Assembly (NCBI RefSeq): GCF_905147365.1
Contig: NC_056409.1
Coordinates: forward strand, 20,527,001-20,591,000
Reading direction: 5' to 3'
DNA from: Aricia agestis
Taxonomy: Eukaryota > Arthropoda > Insecta > Lepidoptera > Lycaenidae
Length of the DNA: 64,000 bases
A program made the translations under genes and the position numbers. The notes beneath the pieces were generated by a model. It was not told the origin of the DNA, searched no databases, and saw nothing but the letters and a program-made list of their open reading frames with translations. Below, piece after piece: positions 44,900-57,072 of this stretch (positions within the stretch are counted from its first letter, which is position 1; every line of letters starts with the position of its first letter).

Positions 44900-47800
44900 C
44901 TATGCTTCAGCCTCAGCTTTTTCTTCTGGATATTTGTCATTTAAGAAACTCTTTATCTCACCATACTCTGCTCTTAAGTTTAATCTTATCTTCTCGTGGT
45001 TTCTGTATTTCTCGTATTTCTTCAAGTATATCTGGTAGGAGGGCATGGACTCGTAGAATCGTGGGAACTTCTTTCTCTTCAAGATCACTCTGTCATTTAG
45101 GATATACTGGATGAAGTCCAAAGTTTCATCTTTCGGGATCTCCTCCTTAGTTCTGACTTTTTCGGGACTAGCAACTACAGTGGGGTAGTAAGAGTTTTCC
45201 GCTCTGTATTCAACTAGATGTAGCTTCTTCTCTTCTGCGAGCTGCTGGTGTGTTCTCTGTAAAGAGTTATGGTGGTTATCTCTTTGTGCTTGAATGTGTA
45301 TTTTACATTGTCATTAAATTACAATTAGTGCGAGTTAACTGTGCACCCTGCTGGAATTTTTGCAAACGATACCACCGTAATGACGTCACAGAATGAGGTG
45401 CACAGTGCCTCATTCTGTGACGTCGCGCGCGAGTTATATGTTATAGCAATTTGCAGATAGCTTACAGTTGAAAGTTTATAGTGTTTTGAGACTAGTTGGG
45501 CAGGAATATTGCCGATGTTTAGTCATTGTACCAACCTGTTGCAGTAGACCAATGAAGAAAGCCTTGACGACATGTTGCAAGTTTGTGGATCCCTCTATTT
45601 TGGCCCGAAGATCTTTGATGCCAATAGCTTGACATATCTCTTTGATAGCTCTGTGGCATTTCAGTCCATATCCCTCATTCTTCTTTTGTACAAATATTTT
45701 GGTGCTGCCAAAGGCGGTAAAGAAATCGTGGAATACTGTAACATAAAAATCAGAAAAATTAATTGTCATTCAACAAACAAAAGCTCCAAATTAAATTCTA
45801 ACTATCACATTGTGTAAAATTTATTTTTAATCTTTATTAAGGACTTGGGCTCACAAACAGAGGCGACCATAACAATAACAAATATCTAAATAAATAAAAA
45901 AAGAGGATTTAGATCTTCTTATTTCAATATTACTTTATTATATTTCCAAATATTTGTATAAGGGTAAGTAGTGAGAGAGATAATAATACAATTGAAGTAG
46001 TTCTAGGTTAACAATAATTTTACTCCCAGACTGGTGAAAGGGAATATAGTAAACAAAGCCAAACTGTACCTGTATGCCCATTGTATATTTCAAAGTTCAT
46101 GAGTTTTTTGCCAGCTCTATTTTTGGCTTTTCTTAATGCTGCCTGTGCTTCCTTTGATTTGCCAAAACCAAAGCCAGCAAGTCCTTGACCATTGCCAGTA
46201 ACAACCTAGAAAAGATATTTTCTTTAATTTCTTGCTTGTTTCATTAACCGATTCAGTGCGGTGTCATTTTTGGCAATTTCACGCGCCTGGCTGCGAACAA
46301 ATATTTCGTATCTCCTCTGAGGCGCCTACCGCCAGGAACTTTGGTATCTCCTCTCGGGCGCCACCCGCCAGGGATTGTTATTTATCGCTGTTTCGTCTGT
46401 TTCCAATTGTTTTTCTTTTAGTAGCGACCCAAAAGCGAACGTGAACGGAATTATAGTTCATTTCAAGTATTTAAAAGTGATTATTTACGTGTACAAACAG
46501 AAATGGAAGGTAAGTAACTTATTTTTATCAGGTGTTGTAAACCTTTGGCTATATTGATCAATTTATTTTCGTTTCATTGTAGACGCCAAAAAATGTATCT
46601 ACTTTTTATAGCATTTTATAAACAAATAAACGTTGTTTAAGTGGTAGTTTTTGAATGAAATATCTGAATTCAACAAATCAAATTAAAAAAGGAAATGATG
46701 TATTCTACGAATAATAAAAACTAAGAAAGAGTAACTGCGTCAAAAAAATTGTTCCGCGAGCTACAAAAAGAAACCAGAATACATGCATACTTTATGCAAA
46801 AAGAGACCCGAATACATTCATAATTTTGTGTAATTATACAAGTGACAATAATTATTATTGTAAACGGCTTTTCGTAAATTTGAGCGTTGGTGTTTCATAG
46901 CTATTGTCATATTTTAGTGTGCGAAAAGGAACCAAATTCAAAACGGTTGAAGTATAGGAGTTACGTTTCCTTAGTTTTTATTATTCATGGATTATCCAAA
47001 TACATCCATTTGAATAAAGGTTCATTTTGGCAGGGTAGTTCGCATTGAAAACTCTTTTACTCGACAGTGGAGTGTAAGCGGAGCACCCACCATTTTTAGT
47101 GGGTAGACACTAAGACTACCATCTTACCACACTCTCGCCGGGTTAATAACACCACCAACTTTAGAAATGTTTGTTTTATACCCGTGCGAACGTGGGGGCT
47201 GCTAGTTAGTTATAAGAATAAATTATGTTGATGTGAGATTTTGCTGGTGTTGGCGTTATATATTTATAAAATGTTTAGGACTCCTGAAGTGTAAGTTTTT
47301 ATGCAATATCCTAAAACTAACACTGTACAGTGTACACGTAAAATACGTGACAAATAAAGCCACTTTCATTGAGGGGATACCTCTGAAAAATGTAATTTCA
47401 TCATAGTTTTACAGGTAAACATTTTATCTCCTCTCGGGCGTCACCCGCCATACAGAAAAGCTACCCATGATGCCTATCGGTGACATCCGCACGGAAACGG
47501 TTAAGCACTTAAACTTCTTCTAATATAATGGATGAGATGTAATTTGTAATAATAGTTTGGGTGACATGCTATATTATTTATAATTGGATTATAATTTTAA
47601 CCAAACTTATTATTTAACAACTAAAAACTAACAATCAGAAAAAAAACTTCAAATAGCTTCTATAAATATTTGTAATTTTATTTATGATAAAGTTGTCACA
47701 TAATAACTTACCATAGCTTGATAATTTCTTGTTCTTCCCAGTGTACCTTTCATTATAAGAAGTGATCTCAATTGGAGCACTTTTGTGTCAAATCCAACAA

Positions 47801-48742
47801 ATTCCTCTGAAAAAAAATGTACCTTAATAACAAAACAAATAAAAATAAAAAAGTTATTTTGATCTCTCCAAAATCAATATGTTTCATAATACATTAAATT
47901 TCATAATTTATATTCACCATCTCCGACTGGGTCAGGAGCTCCTATGCTACGGCCGGGCATACGGGACCCCGACCATCCTCTTTCAATTGGACTCAGTTTT
48001 AGTCTTCGGAACTTTGTCATGGAGTCTCTGAGCTTTATTAATTTTTCCATTCTATAAATATTTCATTAGCGTTTATGCATATTCTTAGACACACTTGCAC
48101 TAGCACAAGTTATAGAAATCATCTAAATATGCCATTAAATGTAATATATAGAGTGAATCACTTTATATTTAATTCAATATTTAATTTAATTCAAAATGGC
48201 GCAAAAGCTACCTTAGAAATAAATATAAAAGATAAACCATATTAATTTCAGACGAATTATGAATAATAGAAACTGTAATTATCTATTACCTTTCTGGATC
48301 ATCGGGTAGGCGCTGTTGTTTCAGCAACTCCCTGCCTCTTATAACAGGTGCTGAGAGACCAGGCCACAGCATGTTTATTTTACCAACACCAATTACTTGG
48401 CCTCGATTCAAATCCCTTATCCTAATTCTGCCGGCGCCTTTACCACGACCCTTCTTAGCGCCAGCATTACTGACCGATGTCACAGACTTCCATAGCTTTT
48501 CAGCTGGTACTGCAAATAAAATTTTATCATCACTTCTTAAACTCTTAAGTCTTACCGTTATAAAAATATAGTTACTATTACAGTTTTCAAATATACGTAC
48601 GTTTGTTGAAGAAATTAACATTTAAAGTTGAAGATGTACTGAAATGGTTGAGGTTATGTACACTGTTATTGTAAGGATGTTTAGGCAATAGTTTCAAAGA
48701 TTGGCTGAATAATGTTCTTAGCCCTAATAACTTTGATGCCAT
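44900..48742 (-). CDS. mRpS5: Mitochondrial small-subunit ribosomal protein uS5m
   Basis: Seven exons on the minus strand: 48601-48742, 48290-48509, 47918-48051, 47712-47806, 46070-46205, 45536-45735 and 44900-45256. They total 1,284 nt (427 aa), against about 430 in human MRPS5. The start MASKLLGLRTLFSQSLKLLP looks like a mitochondrial presequence. RIRIRDLNRGQVIGVGKINM followed by LWPGL is the mitochondrial family signature. Residues about 166-240 hold the S5 N-terminal fold (VVTGNGQGLAGFGFGKSKEA), and about 243-305 the C-terminal domain (GYGLKCHRAIKEICQAIGIK). The protein builds the mitoribosome small subunit near the mRNA entry site. It is convergent with Atg2. A LINE lies 54-65 bp upstream of the start codon. 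Intron 4 holds a piggyBac-like relic. Confidence 0.95.
45395..45424. repeat. Hairpin in mRpS5 last intron
   Basis: CAGAATGAGGTGCACA faces GTGCCTCATTCTG, extending to a TGACGTC pair on each side. It is probably a small palindromic MITE. Confidence 0.6.
46254..47504. mobile_element. piggyBac-like relic with TTAA target site
   Basis: TTAA followed by CCGATTCAGTGCGG at the left and CCGCACGGAAACGG followed by TTAA at the right are inverted termini on TTAA sites. The subterminal module TCTCCTCTCGGGCGCCACCC recurs at about 46310, 46347 and 47430. No transposase frame remains. A CTACGAATAATAAAAACTAA MITE (46707-46990) is nested. It lies in mRpS5 intron 4. Confidence 0.75.
46707..46990. mobile_element. 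MITE with CTACGAATAATAAAAACTAA termini, copy 2
   Basis: Same ends as 5053-5271. The right end carries one change (ATTCATGG). Confidence 0.75.
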
Positions 48743-48967
48743 TTTAATACTTTAATATAATAAAAACATTCAGAATCGTTTTATATAATTGAAAATAGTA
48801 AAAAATTTTTATTTTTTTTTTTTTTTTTTTTTGTTTTTGGCACTGACACTGGCGGTGTACTTTGCCATATACAAAGGTAGGGAATAGGCGGTGGAAAAGC
48901 AAAATAAGTACGGAATTCAGGATTTCGGATCTAGTTAGGAAGTTTCACTACAAGGTATAATAATATA

Positions 48968-51900
48968 CTAAAGGTTAATGGAGTTGCTACGTAAATATTG
49001 AGATAAACATGAATAAACTAATTTGTTACATGAATTTAATAAAGTTGGTACGGAAGTAGGAAAGGGTATAGACATAGAGGAGAGACTATCATAAAGGTAG
49101 GAGTGGTCATACAGAGGACAGGAAAGAATAATATGATTCAAATCACCCACTTCCAAACCGCAATCGCAAGCATCATTGTTGCGAATTCGTATCCTTTTTA
49201 GGTGGGCCGGAGTCAGGACATGTCCTAACCTCATTCTTATTAAAGAAGAAGTTGTGCTTTTTGATAATTTAATTTTGAAAAACCAAGGTCTGAATTGAAT
49301 CTCAGGTTGTATTAGCCTATATTGTACACCTTTTTTATGACTCGTTCGTGCCCAGTCCTTACTCCAATCCTGTTGGAGAAAGTTCTTAGCAAGGGAAGGC
49401 AAGTCATGACAGTAATTCATATACGGAAAAACATCTCCACTAAAAGCAGCATCTTTGGCCAAAGCATCCGCTTTTTCATTTCCAAGAATGCCGCAATGAC
49501 TCGGTATCCAGACAAACGTAACAGATAAGTTAGCAACAATACATTTCTGCAAAAGGTTTCTAATTTGAATTATTAAGGGAAAACATTTTGACTTAAACGT
49601 AAATCCATTTAATGCTTGAAGGGCACTTAAAGAATCGGTAAAAATGACAGTTTTATTAAGTTTCGCTAGTAAAATGTAGTCGACCGCTTTAAATAGGCCA
49701 TAACATTCCCCAGTGAATACGGAAGTTTGCGGCGGAAATTTGACTTTTTGGACTATGTTGTATTGGAGATGGTATATACCAACTCCAACACAATTATTAT
49801 TAACGATTGATATTTTAGAGGCATCTGTGTAAATGTGATGCCAGCCTTCCCAATTATTGGTTGTTAAATAATTGAAAAATGGTTTTGCATAATACTTATC
49901 TGATTTTTTTATACCTATGTCGTAACGGATATCCGGATCCAAAATAAGGGAATCAAAGGAAGATTGAAACAAAGGATACACCGGTAATCTAAGTGTAGGG
50001 GCGTCAAGGAATGAGTATCGCACATAACTATTTACTAAGCAAGGGCGAGATTTGTGTAGCCAAAAATTATCCTTGTTTACTAAATCTAACAGTTTTTTCA
50101 GTTTCGGAATAAGAGGATGGTTTGAAAATTGCAAACAGCGAATGAAAAACTTGTCAGCCAGATATTGTCGCCTGAGGTAGAGCGGTGGTTCACCACATTC
50201 TACCTGTAATGCATTTATTGGGGAGGAAGCCATGGCTCCACAAATGATTCTCATAGCTTTTGCTTGAATCTTATCTAACTGTTTGAAACCAGCTACATTA
50301 CAGGGTTCAAGAAGGAATGTTCCATAATCTAACACACTTCTAATCAATGCGTTATACAGTAATTTTAAGTTAAACGGATGAGAACCCCACCACACTCCTG
50401 ATAGGCACCTTATTATGTTTAAAGTGCGTTCACACTTAGACGCAACATACTCATTATGAGCATTACCATTGAGTTTTGAGTCTAAAATTACCCCTAAAAA
50501 CTTTGCCTCCTTGTCGACTGGAATTTGCATTCCATTATATTTTACCACCACAGGCGGAGGTAAGCGCATACGGGTAAATAGAACAGCGGTACTTTTATTA
50601 ACTGAAAGATCTAATCCATTTGCATCTAACCATATTTTTAGTCTTGCTAGACAGCGCGATAATCGAATAGAGGCTCTTTCAATGGATTGGTCTATGATAT
50701 AAATTGCTAAATCATCGGCGTATTGCAAAAGATATAATTCATCATCTACATACTCTATATCTGTTTCCAAATCTGAAGTCTCGCCAATAACTGCTTCCTC
50801 TAAATCTGATGTATAAATATTGTACAAAGGTGGACTTATTACTGCGCCTTGGGGAAGCCCTTTATCTACAACCCGCAATTCTGTTGACGTTTCATTTTGC
50901 AAAGGCAGAGCAATAAATCTTTCAAGTAATATGTTTATGATAAAATTACTTAATGTTATGGGAACACCTAATAAATGTAGCTTTCGTCGGAGTATATCTA
51001 TTCTTACGTTATCATATGCTGCATTTACATCTAAAAAAACAGCTAAAACAGATTTGTTTTCTGTAAAAGCGATACGAATATCTGTGGTAAGAAGTGCGAT
51101 ATTATCTATAGTACCTTTTCCTTTGCGGAATCCATATTGACTTTTCGATATGAGGTTATATTTTTCAACATACCATTCTAAGCGATTCTTTACAAGATGT
51201 TCTGAAATTTTTAGTAACACTGACGATAGAACTATGGGACGATAGGAGGAAGCAGAAGAGGGAGATTTACCGGGTTTTAAAATGGGAATAACCTTCTGGG
51301 TTTTCCATGAATCTGGGATATTGCCTGTCAACAACATAGAATTAACTAAATCCAAATAATAACATAAAACTTCGTCGGAAGCGTGTTTAAAAAAGGAATA
51401 TGGAATTCCGTCCATGCCAGGAGCCGAATCATTTAAGTTTGAGACAACACCTTTTAGCTCTTGAAGTGAAAAGAGCGCATTAAGGTCTTTAAGGTTAACT
51501 TCGCCTTAAGGTGATGGACGGAGAAGTGACACAGAGGGAGGTGCTAATCTCTTTAAAAAATCATTGGCTAGAGAGTCTGGCATAGGGTGAAAAGGGGGCT
51601 TGTATGCAGACCTATACCTTCTAATATTGTTCCAAACTATGGAAGCATGTGTGTCCGGGCTAATAGATTCGCAAAACTTTTTCCAGCTTGCGGACTTCTT
51701 TTTCTTAAATAATTTTTTCGCGTCGTTAACAGATTTACAATATATAGTGTAGTTTTCATATGTAGAATTATTGTTATAATTTCTTTCAGCCTGTTTTCTT
51801 TTATTTATAGCGGCTGAACAGTCAATGTCCCACCAAGGAGGTGATGGTATGTATTGCTTAGATGTCTTCTTAATAGGAAGAGTTTCATCTGCAGATTTGA

Positions 51901-52711
51901 TTAAAGCAGATGCTAAAGCAGCAGCACAAACAGACTCATTTCCTGGTGATATACTAGGAAGAAGAGACAGATTATTTTCTAGTGCATGATGAAACTTTTT
52001 CCATTCTGCATTTTTTAAATTATATTTTAATGATGAAGAATTAGTAGGATGATTCTGATTTTTATTTTTACAGGGGAGAGAAATGAGAATGGGAAAGTGA
52101 TCACTACCGTGACTATATGATAAAACTGACCAATGTAAAAGAGATGATAGATTTGAAGTACAAATAGATAAATCGGGAGCACTATAACCCTCATTGGGTG
52201 CAGTATGCCTCGTTGGAAACCCTGTATTGAGAATGCATAACTTGTGGAAATCTAATAAATCTAATATTTCGAAACCCCATTGATTATTATTACTGCTACC
52301 CCAAGATAAGTGTTGAGCATTAAAATCACCAAGAATTATAAAAGGTTTTGGTAAATTGCTTATTAAATTTCTAATTTCTAAAAATATAGAATAGGATGGA
52401 TGAGGAATATACAATGACACAAAACAGATTTTATTTACAGATGCAGCAATTATAGAGACATTGGGATTATGTAATGGAAGTGAAATATGTACATATGAAT
52501 GATGATGGTTGATGAGTAAAGCGGTACCGCCAAACCCATCGGATCTGTCCTCTCTTATACAGGTATAGCCAGGAATCTTAAAAAGAGAATCTGGCTTGAG
52601 CCATGTTTCTTGAAGAGCAAAGACAATTGGTTTATATTTGTTTATTAAATGAGTAATTTCACTTTTTTTGCTCGCTGCACTGCGACAGTTCCATTGGATC
52701 AGATAATCCAT
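48968..52711 (-). CDS. LINE ORF2: endonuclease, reverse transcriptase, RNase H (one in-frame stop)
   Basis: The frame is continuous from 52711 to 48968 except for a TAA at 51508-51506. The first 401 aa are an APE-type endonuclease (IQWNCRSAASKKSEI, FALQETWL, ILGDFNAQHLSWGS, GSDHFPI). After the stop come the reverse transcriptase (SYRPIVLSSVLLKISE, YGFRKGKGTIDN, AVFLDVNAAYDNV, GLPQGAVISPPLYN, catalytic YADDLAIY), RNase H (IYTDASKI, VFTGECYGLF, FTDSLSALQAL, WIPSHCGILGNEKADALA) and a C-terminal zinc motif (CDCGLEVGDLNHIILSC). RNase H places it near the I/LOA/Loner group. The single stop separates endonuclease from polymerase, so this copy is probably inactive. Confidence 0.9.
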
Positions 52712-54215
52712 AATGGGAGATGGTTTTAGGCTTGGTACTATTAATAGAGGCTACGTTGGACGGTGTGACTGATGTAGATATAATATTTGATTGAGTTAAG
52801 TAACTTAATATAGCTGATATCAATTCCGGTACTGAAATATTATTGTCGCTGTTTGCTATTAATGCTGAACCATTTGAACCCATTGGTGGATTATAGTCTT
52901 TAATTAAATTAAAATGGGCTGTTTTATCATATCCACTTATTGTCTTAGGTGGTGTCCTAGGTTGTCTAAACACAGTTTTCTTGTATGATTCTGTGGTTGT
53001 TTTATTTACAGAGATATTTCTGGGTAAATTTTGTTTTTGTTGGTTTATGAAAGCTGGTGGAGAACTAGGAGAAGATAAAACAGTTGAATACAGTTTTGAG
53101 ATAGGAGGGTGGAGTTTTGAAGCTTCAGCATATGATAAATTTTTGTGAGCCATGGATTCTTTAATTGATTTTTGTCTGTGAAACTCAGGGCAATTCTTAC
53201 TAGTAGCTATATGGGAAGCTTGGCATAAACAACAAAACACAGAATCCTCATCTACTGAACATTTGTCACCCGAGTGACTCTGACCACAACGAAAACATCT
53301 GGGAGTCGATCTGCACTGTGACTTAACATGCCCATACCTACAGCAATTGTAACACTGTATGGTAGGGTAAATGTATAAGTCAACAGGCAAAGAGTTATAG
53401 CATATAAAAATTCTTTTAGGTAATGTTTGGCCATCAAATGTAAAAACTACTGACTCAGTATTAACAAACTGTGCAGTATTATTTACAACGCTTTTTTTCT
53501 TTAAACGTCTTAATTTTAAAATTTCCCCACAACCATAAGGCAGAGTAACGTTAGCCAGAATGTCATCCTCAGTCCAATCTGCTGGTATACCTCGAACCAA
53601 GCCTACTCGACAAACTTGGAAAGAAGGAAGGAAAACCTTGTAATTATTCTGCTTTAAATTTTCATTATTAAGAAAATTATTGGCATCAGAAAACACTGAG
53701 AAGGATAATGATAATCTATTTCTGCCAATCCTTTTAAGGCTGCCATTCTCCACATTTTTTATATTATTATTTTTAAGAAAACAACCAAATTCTACAGGAT
53801 GTAAGGAGCAATTTCCGTTAGAAGTTGAAATCTCCTTTTGAATATGTACTATGTAGGGTGTAGAGTCAGTGTCTGTGTACAATAAACGACTAACACGGAG
53901 ATTAGTCAAGCCCTGATGTTTCTCTATAATACCAACTCCTTGTGTTTCTTGGATATTATTTAAGCTTTCTTTGTTTTCTGTATCACTTAAACACAGGCAG
54001 TTGATATCTGGTTTAGTTTTATTAGGATTTTTCTTAATTTTCTTATTACATTTTCTGCAAATTCGTCTGGATGCTGCAGGGCGTTTGCGGTTTGAAGATG
54101 AATTATTATTAATCGAAGAGTCAGTGTCCATAGAAGAATCATTAATTTCTGTTGTCTGAACAGTTATAAATTGGCCAGCAGGGGGGCACTCCGGCCCCCC
54201 CGGGTCCACATCCAT
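52659..54215 (-). CDS. LINE ORF1, CCHC zinc-knuckle nucleic-acid-binding protein
   Basis: 518 aa. The N-terminal half is rich in Asn and Ser. Three zinc knuckles lie in the middle (CYNCCRYGHVKSQC, CFRCGQSHSGDKC, CCLCQASHIATSKNC), typical of gag-like ORF1 in Jockey/I-group LINEs, where the protein binds element RNA. They are followed by a Ser/Pro-rich tail. ORF1 overlaps ORF2 by 53 nt in another frame, a usual arrangement for reinitiation or coupled translation. It appears intact. Confidence 0.88.
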   Translation of the reverse strand: MDVDPGGPECPPAGQFITVQTTEINDSSMDTDSSINNNSSSNRKRPAASRRICRKCNKKIKKNPNKTKPDINCLCLSDTENKESLNNIQETQGVGIIEKHQGLTNLRVSRLLYTDTDSTPYIVHIQKEISTSNGNCSLHPVEFGCFLKNNNIKNVENGSLKRIGRNRLSLSFSVFSDANNFLNNENLKQNNYKVFLPSFQVCRVGLVRGIPADWTEDDILANVTLPYGCGEILKLRRLKKKSVVNNTAQFVNTESVVFTFDGQTLPKRIFICYNSLPVDLYIYPTIQCYNCCRYGHVKSQCRSTPRCFRCGQSHSGDKCSVDEDSVFCCLCQASHIATSKNCPEFHRQKSIKESMAHKNLSYAEASKLHPPISKLYSTVLSSPSSPPAFINQQKQNLPRNISVNKTTTESYKKTVFRQPRTPPKTISGYDKTAHFNLIKDYNPPMGSNGSALIANSDNNISVPELISAILSYLTQSNIISTSVTPSNVASINSTKPKTISHYGLSDPMELSQCSEQKK

Positions 54216-55164
54216 ATTTACAAAATACTATATACAAGAGACTTACCAAAATGCGCAGAAAACAATAAAAACTAAAAGAAACTAAATAAATATAAAAAGA
54301 AAACTAACTAACTAAGATATTTACAATGAATAATTCGAAAAATTAAATTTTTCCAGAAAAAACACGACCGCCCTTTTTGGAGATTCCCGCGCTTTTTTCT
54401 AGTAAAAAATTATACGAGTATGACAATTTTAGATTGTCATTTGTCACTTGATTTTTGTCAAATTGACATTTTTTTGTTTTCTTCTTTTTCTTGGCACTTC
54501 AGCTATTTAACCATGGCCAGTGTCGAGTAAATTATATATTATGTCTATGAGTAAATTATGGCAGGAAAACAATATTCTATATTAATACAAACAATTTTCA
54601 GCATCGTTTTTTCTATATTGTCAGGTCTAAAGTCTAGTCAAAGTCTTAGTAAAAGTCAATACAGTCAAGAGTCACGTCGAGTCAAGTCAGAAAAGAAGTC
54701 AAGTCGGTCGATTCAGTAAAGTGGTAGATGCTTTACTAAAACTTTCGATGGTGTTTTGAAAATAGCACGTTTCTGGATATTGCATCACTTTCCAACACCT
54801 GTGCACGATAACCAATATCTAATGGATGATATCCTACCAATATTACACATTAAAAACCCAGTCAACACAATTTTAGGAAAATAATACAAAAATACAACAT
54901 CACTGTTTCACATTCCCGGCCAATGATGAAAAATTCAAATCAGATATGTTACTACCGCGCGCGTTGTGAAGATTCAAATACGGCCCAATTGGGCCGTCTG
55001 TTGTTTAGTCTGCATCGAGCCCAGTCACGAACGTGTCACGTCTTGTCTTACCTAAACAAATTGAAAAAGACGTCGTGCGTGTTTCGAAAATGTACCAATT
55101 ATGACTCGAAAGTAAACAAAACACATGGAATCTCTTACCACATGTCTTGATTATTTTATTTTTT

Positions 55165-55525
55165 TAATGAAATAAGGGGGCAAACGAGCAAACGGGTCAC
55201 CTGATGGTAAGCAACTTCCGTCGCCCATGGACACTCGCAGCATCAGAAGAGCTGCAGGTGCGTTGCCGGCCTTCTAAGGGGTAATAGGGGAGGGTAGGGA
55301 AGGGAATAGGGGAGGGTACGGAAGGGAATAGGGGTGGGTACGGAAGGGAATAGGGGAGGGTACGGAAGGAAATAGGGGAGGGTAGGGAAAGGAAAAGGGT
55401 AGGGGATTGGGCCTCCGGTAAACTCACTTACTCGGCGAAACACAGCGGAAGCGCTGTTTCACGCCGGTTTCTTCTCCGATCTCTCCGGTCGAGCCAGCCC
55501 ATTCGTGCCGAAGCATGGCTCTCCC
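55165..55525. mobile_element. Lepidopteran dispersed repeat with internal minisatellite
   Basis: GGGTCACCTGATGGTAAGCA, CGTCGCCCATGGACACTCGC and GTGCGTTGCCGGCCTTCTAA are features I know from a very common lepidopteran repeat. Inside it, the 22-bp unit GGAAGGGAATAGGGGAGGGT is repeated about five times (55279-55396). Its right part (CCTCCGGTAAACTCACT...) recurs at 62270-62400. Confidence 0.65.
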
Positions 55526-56670
55526 ACGTCAAAATTTTTTTGAAAAGATTGCAATAAATACCTCGATTATTTACATTTTCAATTATTTTTTGAACAATCT
55601 GGAAAAAATCTAATTTTTTTCATAGCTCAGGCGAAGAAAGAGACAGCGATACGATTCGACGTTTAAAAATAGAACTGTCTCTTTTATGTAAATGATTTTT
55701 CGTATCTTTTGTTTCACTTATCTGTCAAATTTGTCAATGTTTGCAATTTTGAATGAGGGATTTTCATTTATATTTTTTAATTTTATTTTTAACAATCATA
55801 ACTATATGGCGTAAGGATAAATACTTCTAGATTTTCTATTGGTTCCTCACCGATCTGAAATTATCTGCAGGTTGGCATCACTGACTACATATGGGTTGTG
55901 TTTCCAAAAAATATCAGTGTACTATCAAGTGTGACATAAATCAAAATATCTTAAACCTAAGCGTTCATTGGCCTAAGCCATTAGGCCAGTATACTGGTAA
56001 CAGTTTAGGAACACGCTAACATAATTTAATACTTGTCAAACTGAAAACTGACAACTGAAAAGTTTTGGCGGGTATGTCACTTTCAAACTTCTTCTACTTT
56101 TTATTGTTGGTGTGGTTTTTATTATTTTTTCCCAAATTGTATTTTATATGGGTTTTTGATGTTAAAATATTAGTCAATAAATATCCTTTATCTTGCACAA
56201 GTGCAGGTAAGATGTTGTCAAAACCAAAATGTATAATTCCTGTGACATTTGGTGTGAATATCGGTAAATAGGACTATTTCTTCCATGAGTTTTAGCTAAA
56301 ACATCGTTCTAATAACTTTATTATCCTATTCATTGGAATATTATTGCGTCTTTTTCAAATTGAAATGTATCAAGTTTTACATTAATTTGCCCTGTTTTAT
56401 AGCAATTATTGATGATATTCCCTGGTATTACCGATAGTAATTGTCTACCCATACGCCATCTAGTTACTGAAATGGAAACTGTTTGACAATCAAATTAAAA
56501 ATATAGGAAAATCCCTCATTTGAAAATTTTTCGGAAGAGATTTAAGCCGGAAAACAGTATGGATGTAACATATCTGTATAAGTAGAATATCATTGTTCCC
56601 GGCTTATTCCCGGCAAAACTCCATTTTTTTTTCTTGGCAACTTTGTCTATAACAGCTCGATAAGACTTTA

Positions 56671-56770
56671 AATGAACGTGGCGAGAAAAGGAACCAAAGA
56701 TTTCTAAGCCTACGAATAGGAATGAACGTGGCGAGAAAAGGAACCAAAGATTTCTAAGCCTACGAATAGG
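56671..56770. repeat. 50-bp perfect direct tandem duplication
   Basis: Two identical 50-bp units start AATGAACGTGGCGAGAAAAG at 56671 and 56721. Confidence 0.95.
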
Positions 56771-56826
56771 AACTAGCTAACGCTGTTTTCATACAAAAAC
56801 GTCATTTTTGACAGTTCTCAAAGGAG

Positions 56827-56890
56827 ATGATTCATATGTCAATGGGCGCTGCTGGTAAAGACCAGCAGCGCCCATTGACATATGAATCAT
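56827..56890. repeat. Hairpin with 30-bp perfect arms
   Basis: ATGATTCATATGTCAATGGG with CGCTGCTGGT is followed, after about 4 nt, by its exact reverse complement. Confidence 0.92.
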
Positions 56891-56937
56891 TTAAAGTCTA
56901 GGAGCCACTGACCTCCATTTTGTTTAACATAAAGAAA

Positions 56938-57072
56938 TTACAGTCTGTCAAAAAAGTCATAAAATTAAAAAGTGGCAACATCGTAGTGTCATCCCTTTGT
57001 TCTTAGATTGATTTGAAAGGGATGACACTACGATGTTGCCACTTTTTAATTTCATGACTTTTTTGACATACT
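56938..57072. mobile_element. Tc1/mariner-like MITE, copy A
   Basis: CAGTCTGTCAAAAAAGTCAT and the reversed right end are flanked by TA on both sides. The internal arm GTGGCAACATCGTAGTGTCA is shared with copies at 62396-62466 (one end) and 63024-63394. Confidence 0.8.

Larger units (their letters stand above)
48808..54399 (-). mobile_element. I-like LINE, near full length, 12-bp target duplication
   Basis: Minus-strand element with ORF1 (54215-52659), ORF2 (52711-48968) and a 3' poly(A), seen as poly(T) at 48812-48832. TAGTAAAAAATT at 48796-48807 and 54400-54411 is the target-site duplication. The 5' leader is about 184 nt. The element is almost intact, hence young. It sits just upstream of mRpS5. 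Confidence 0.93.

Noticed and set aside
55197..55443. Two Pro/Leu-rich minus-strand frames
   Set aside because: They are translations of the 22-bp minisatellite.
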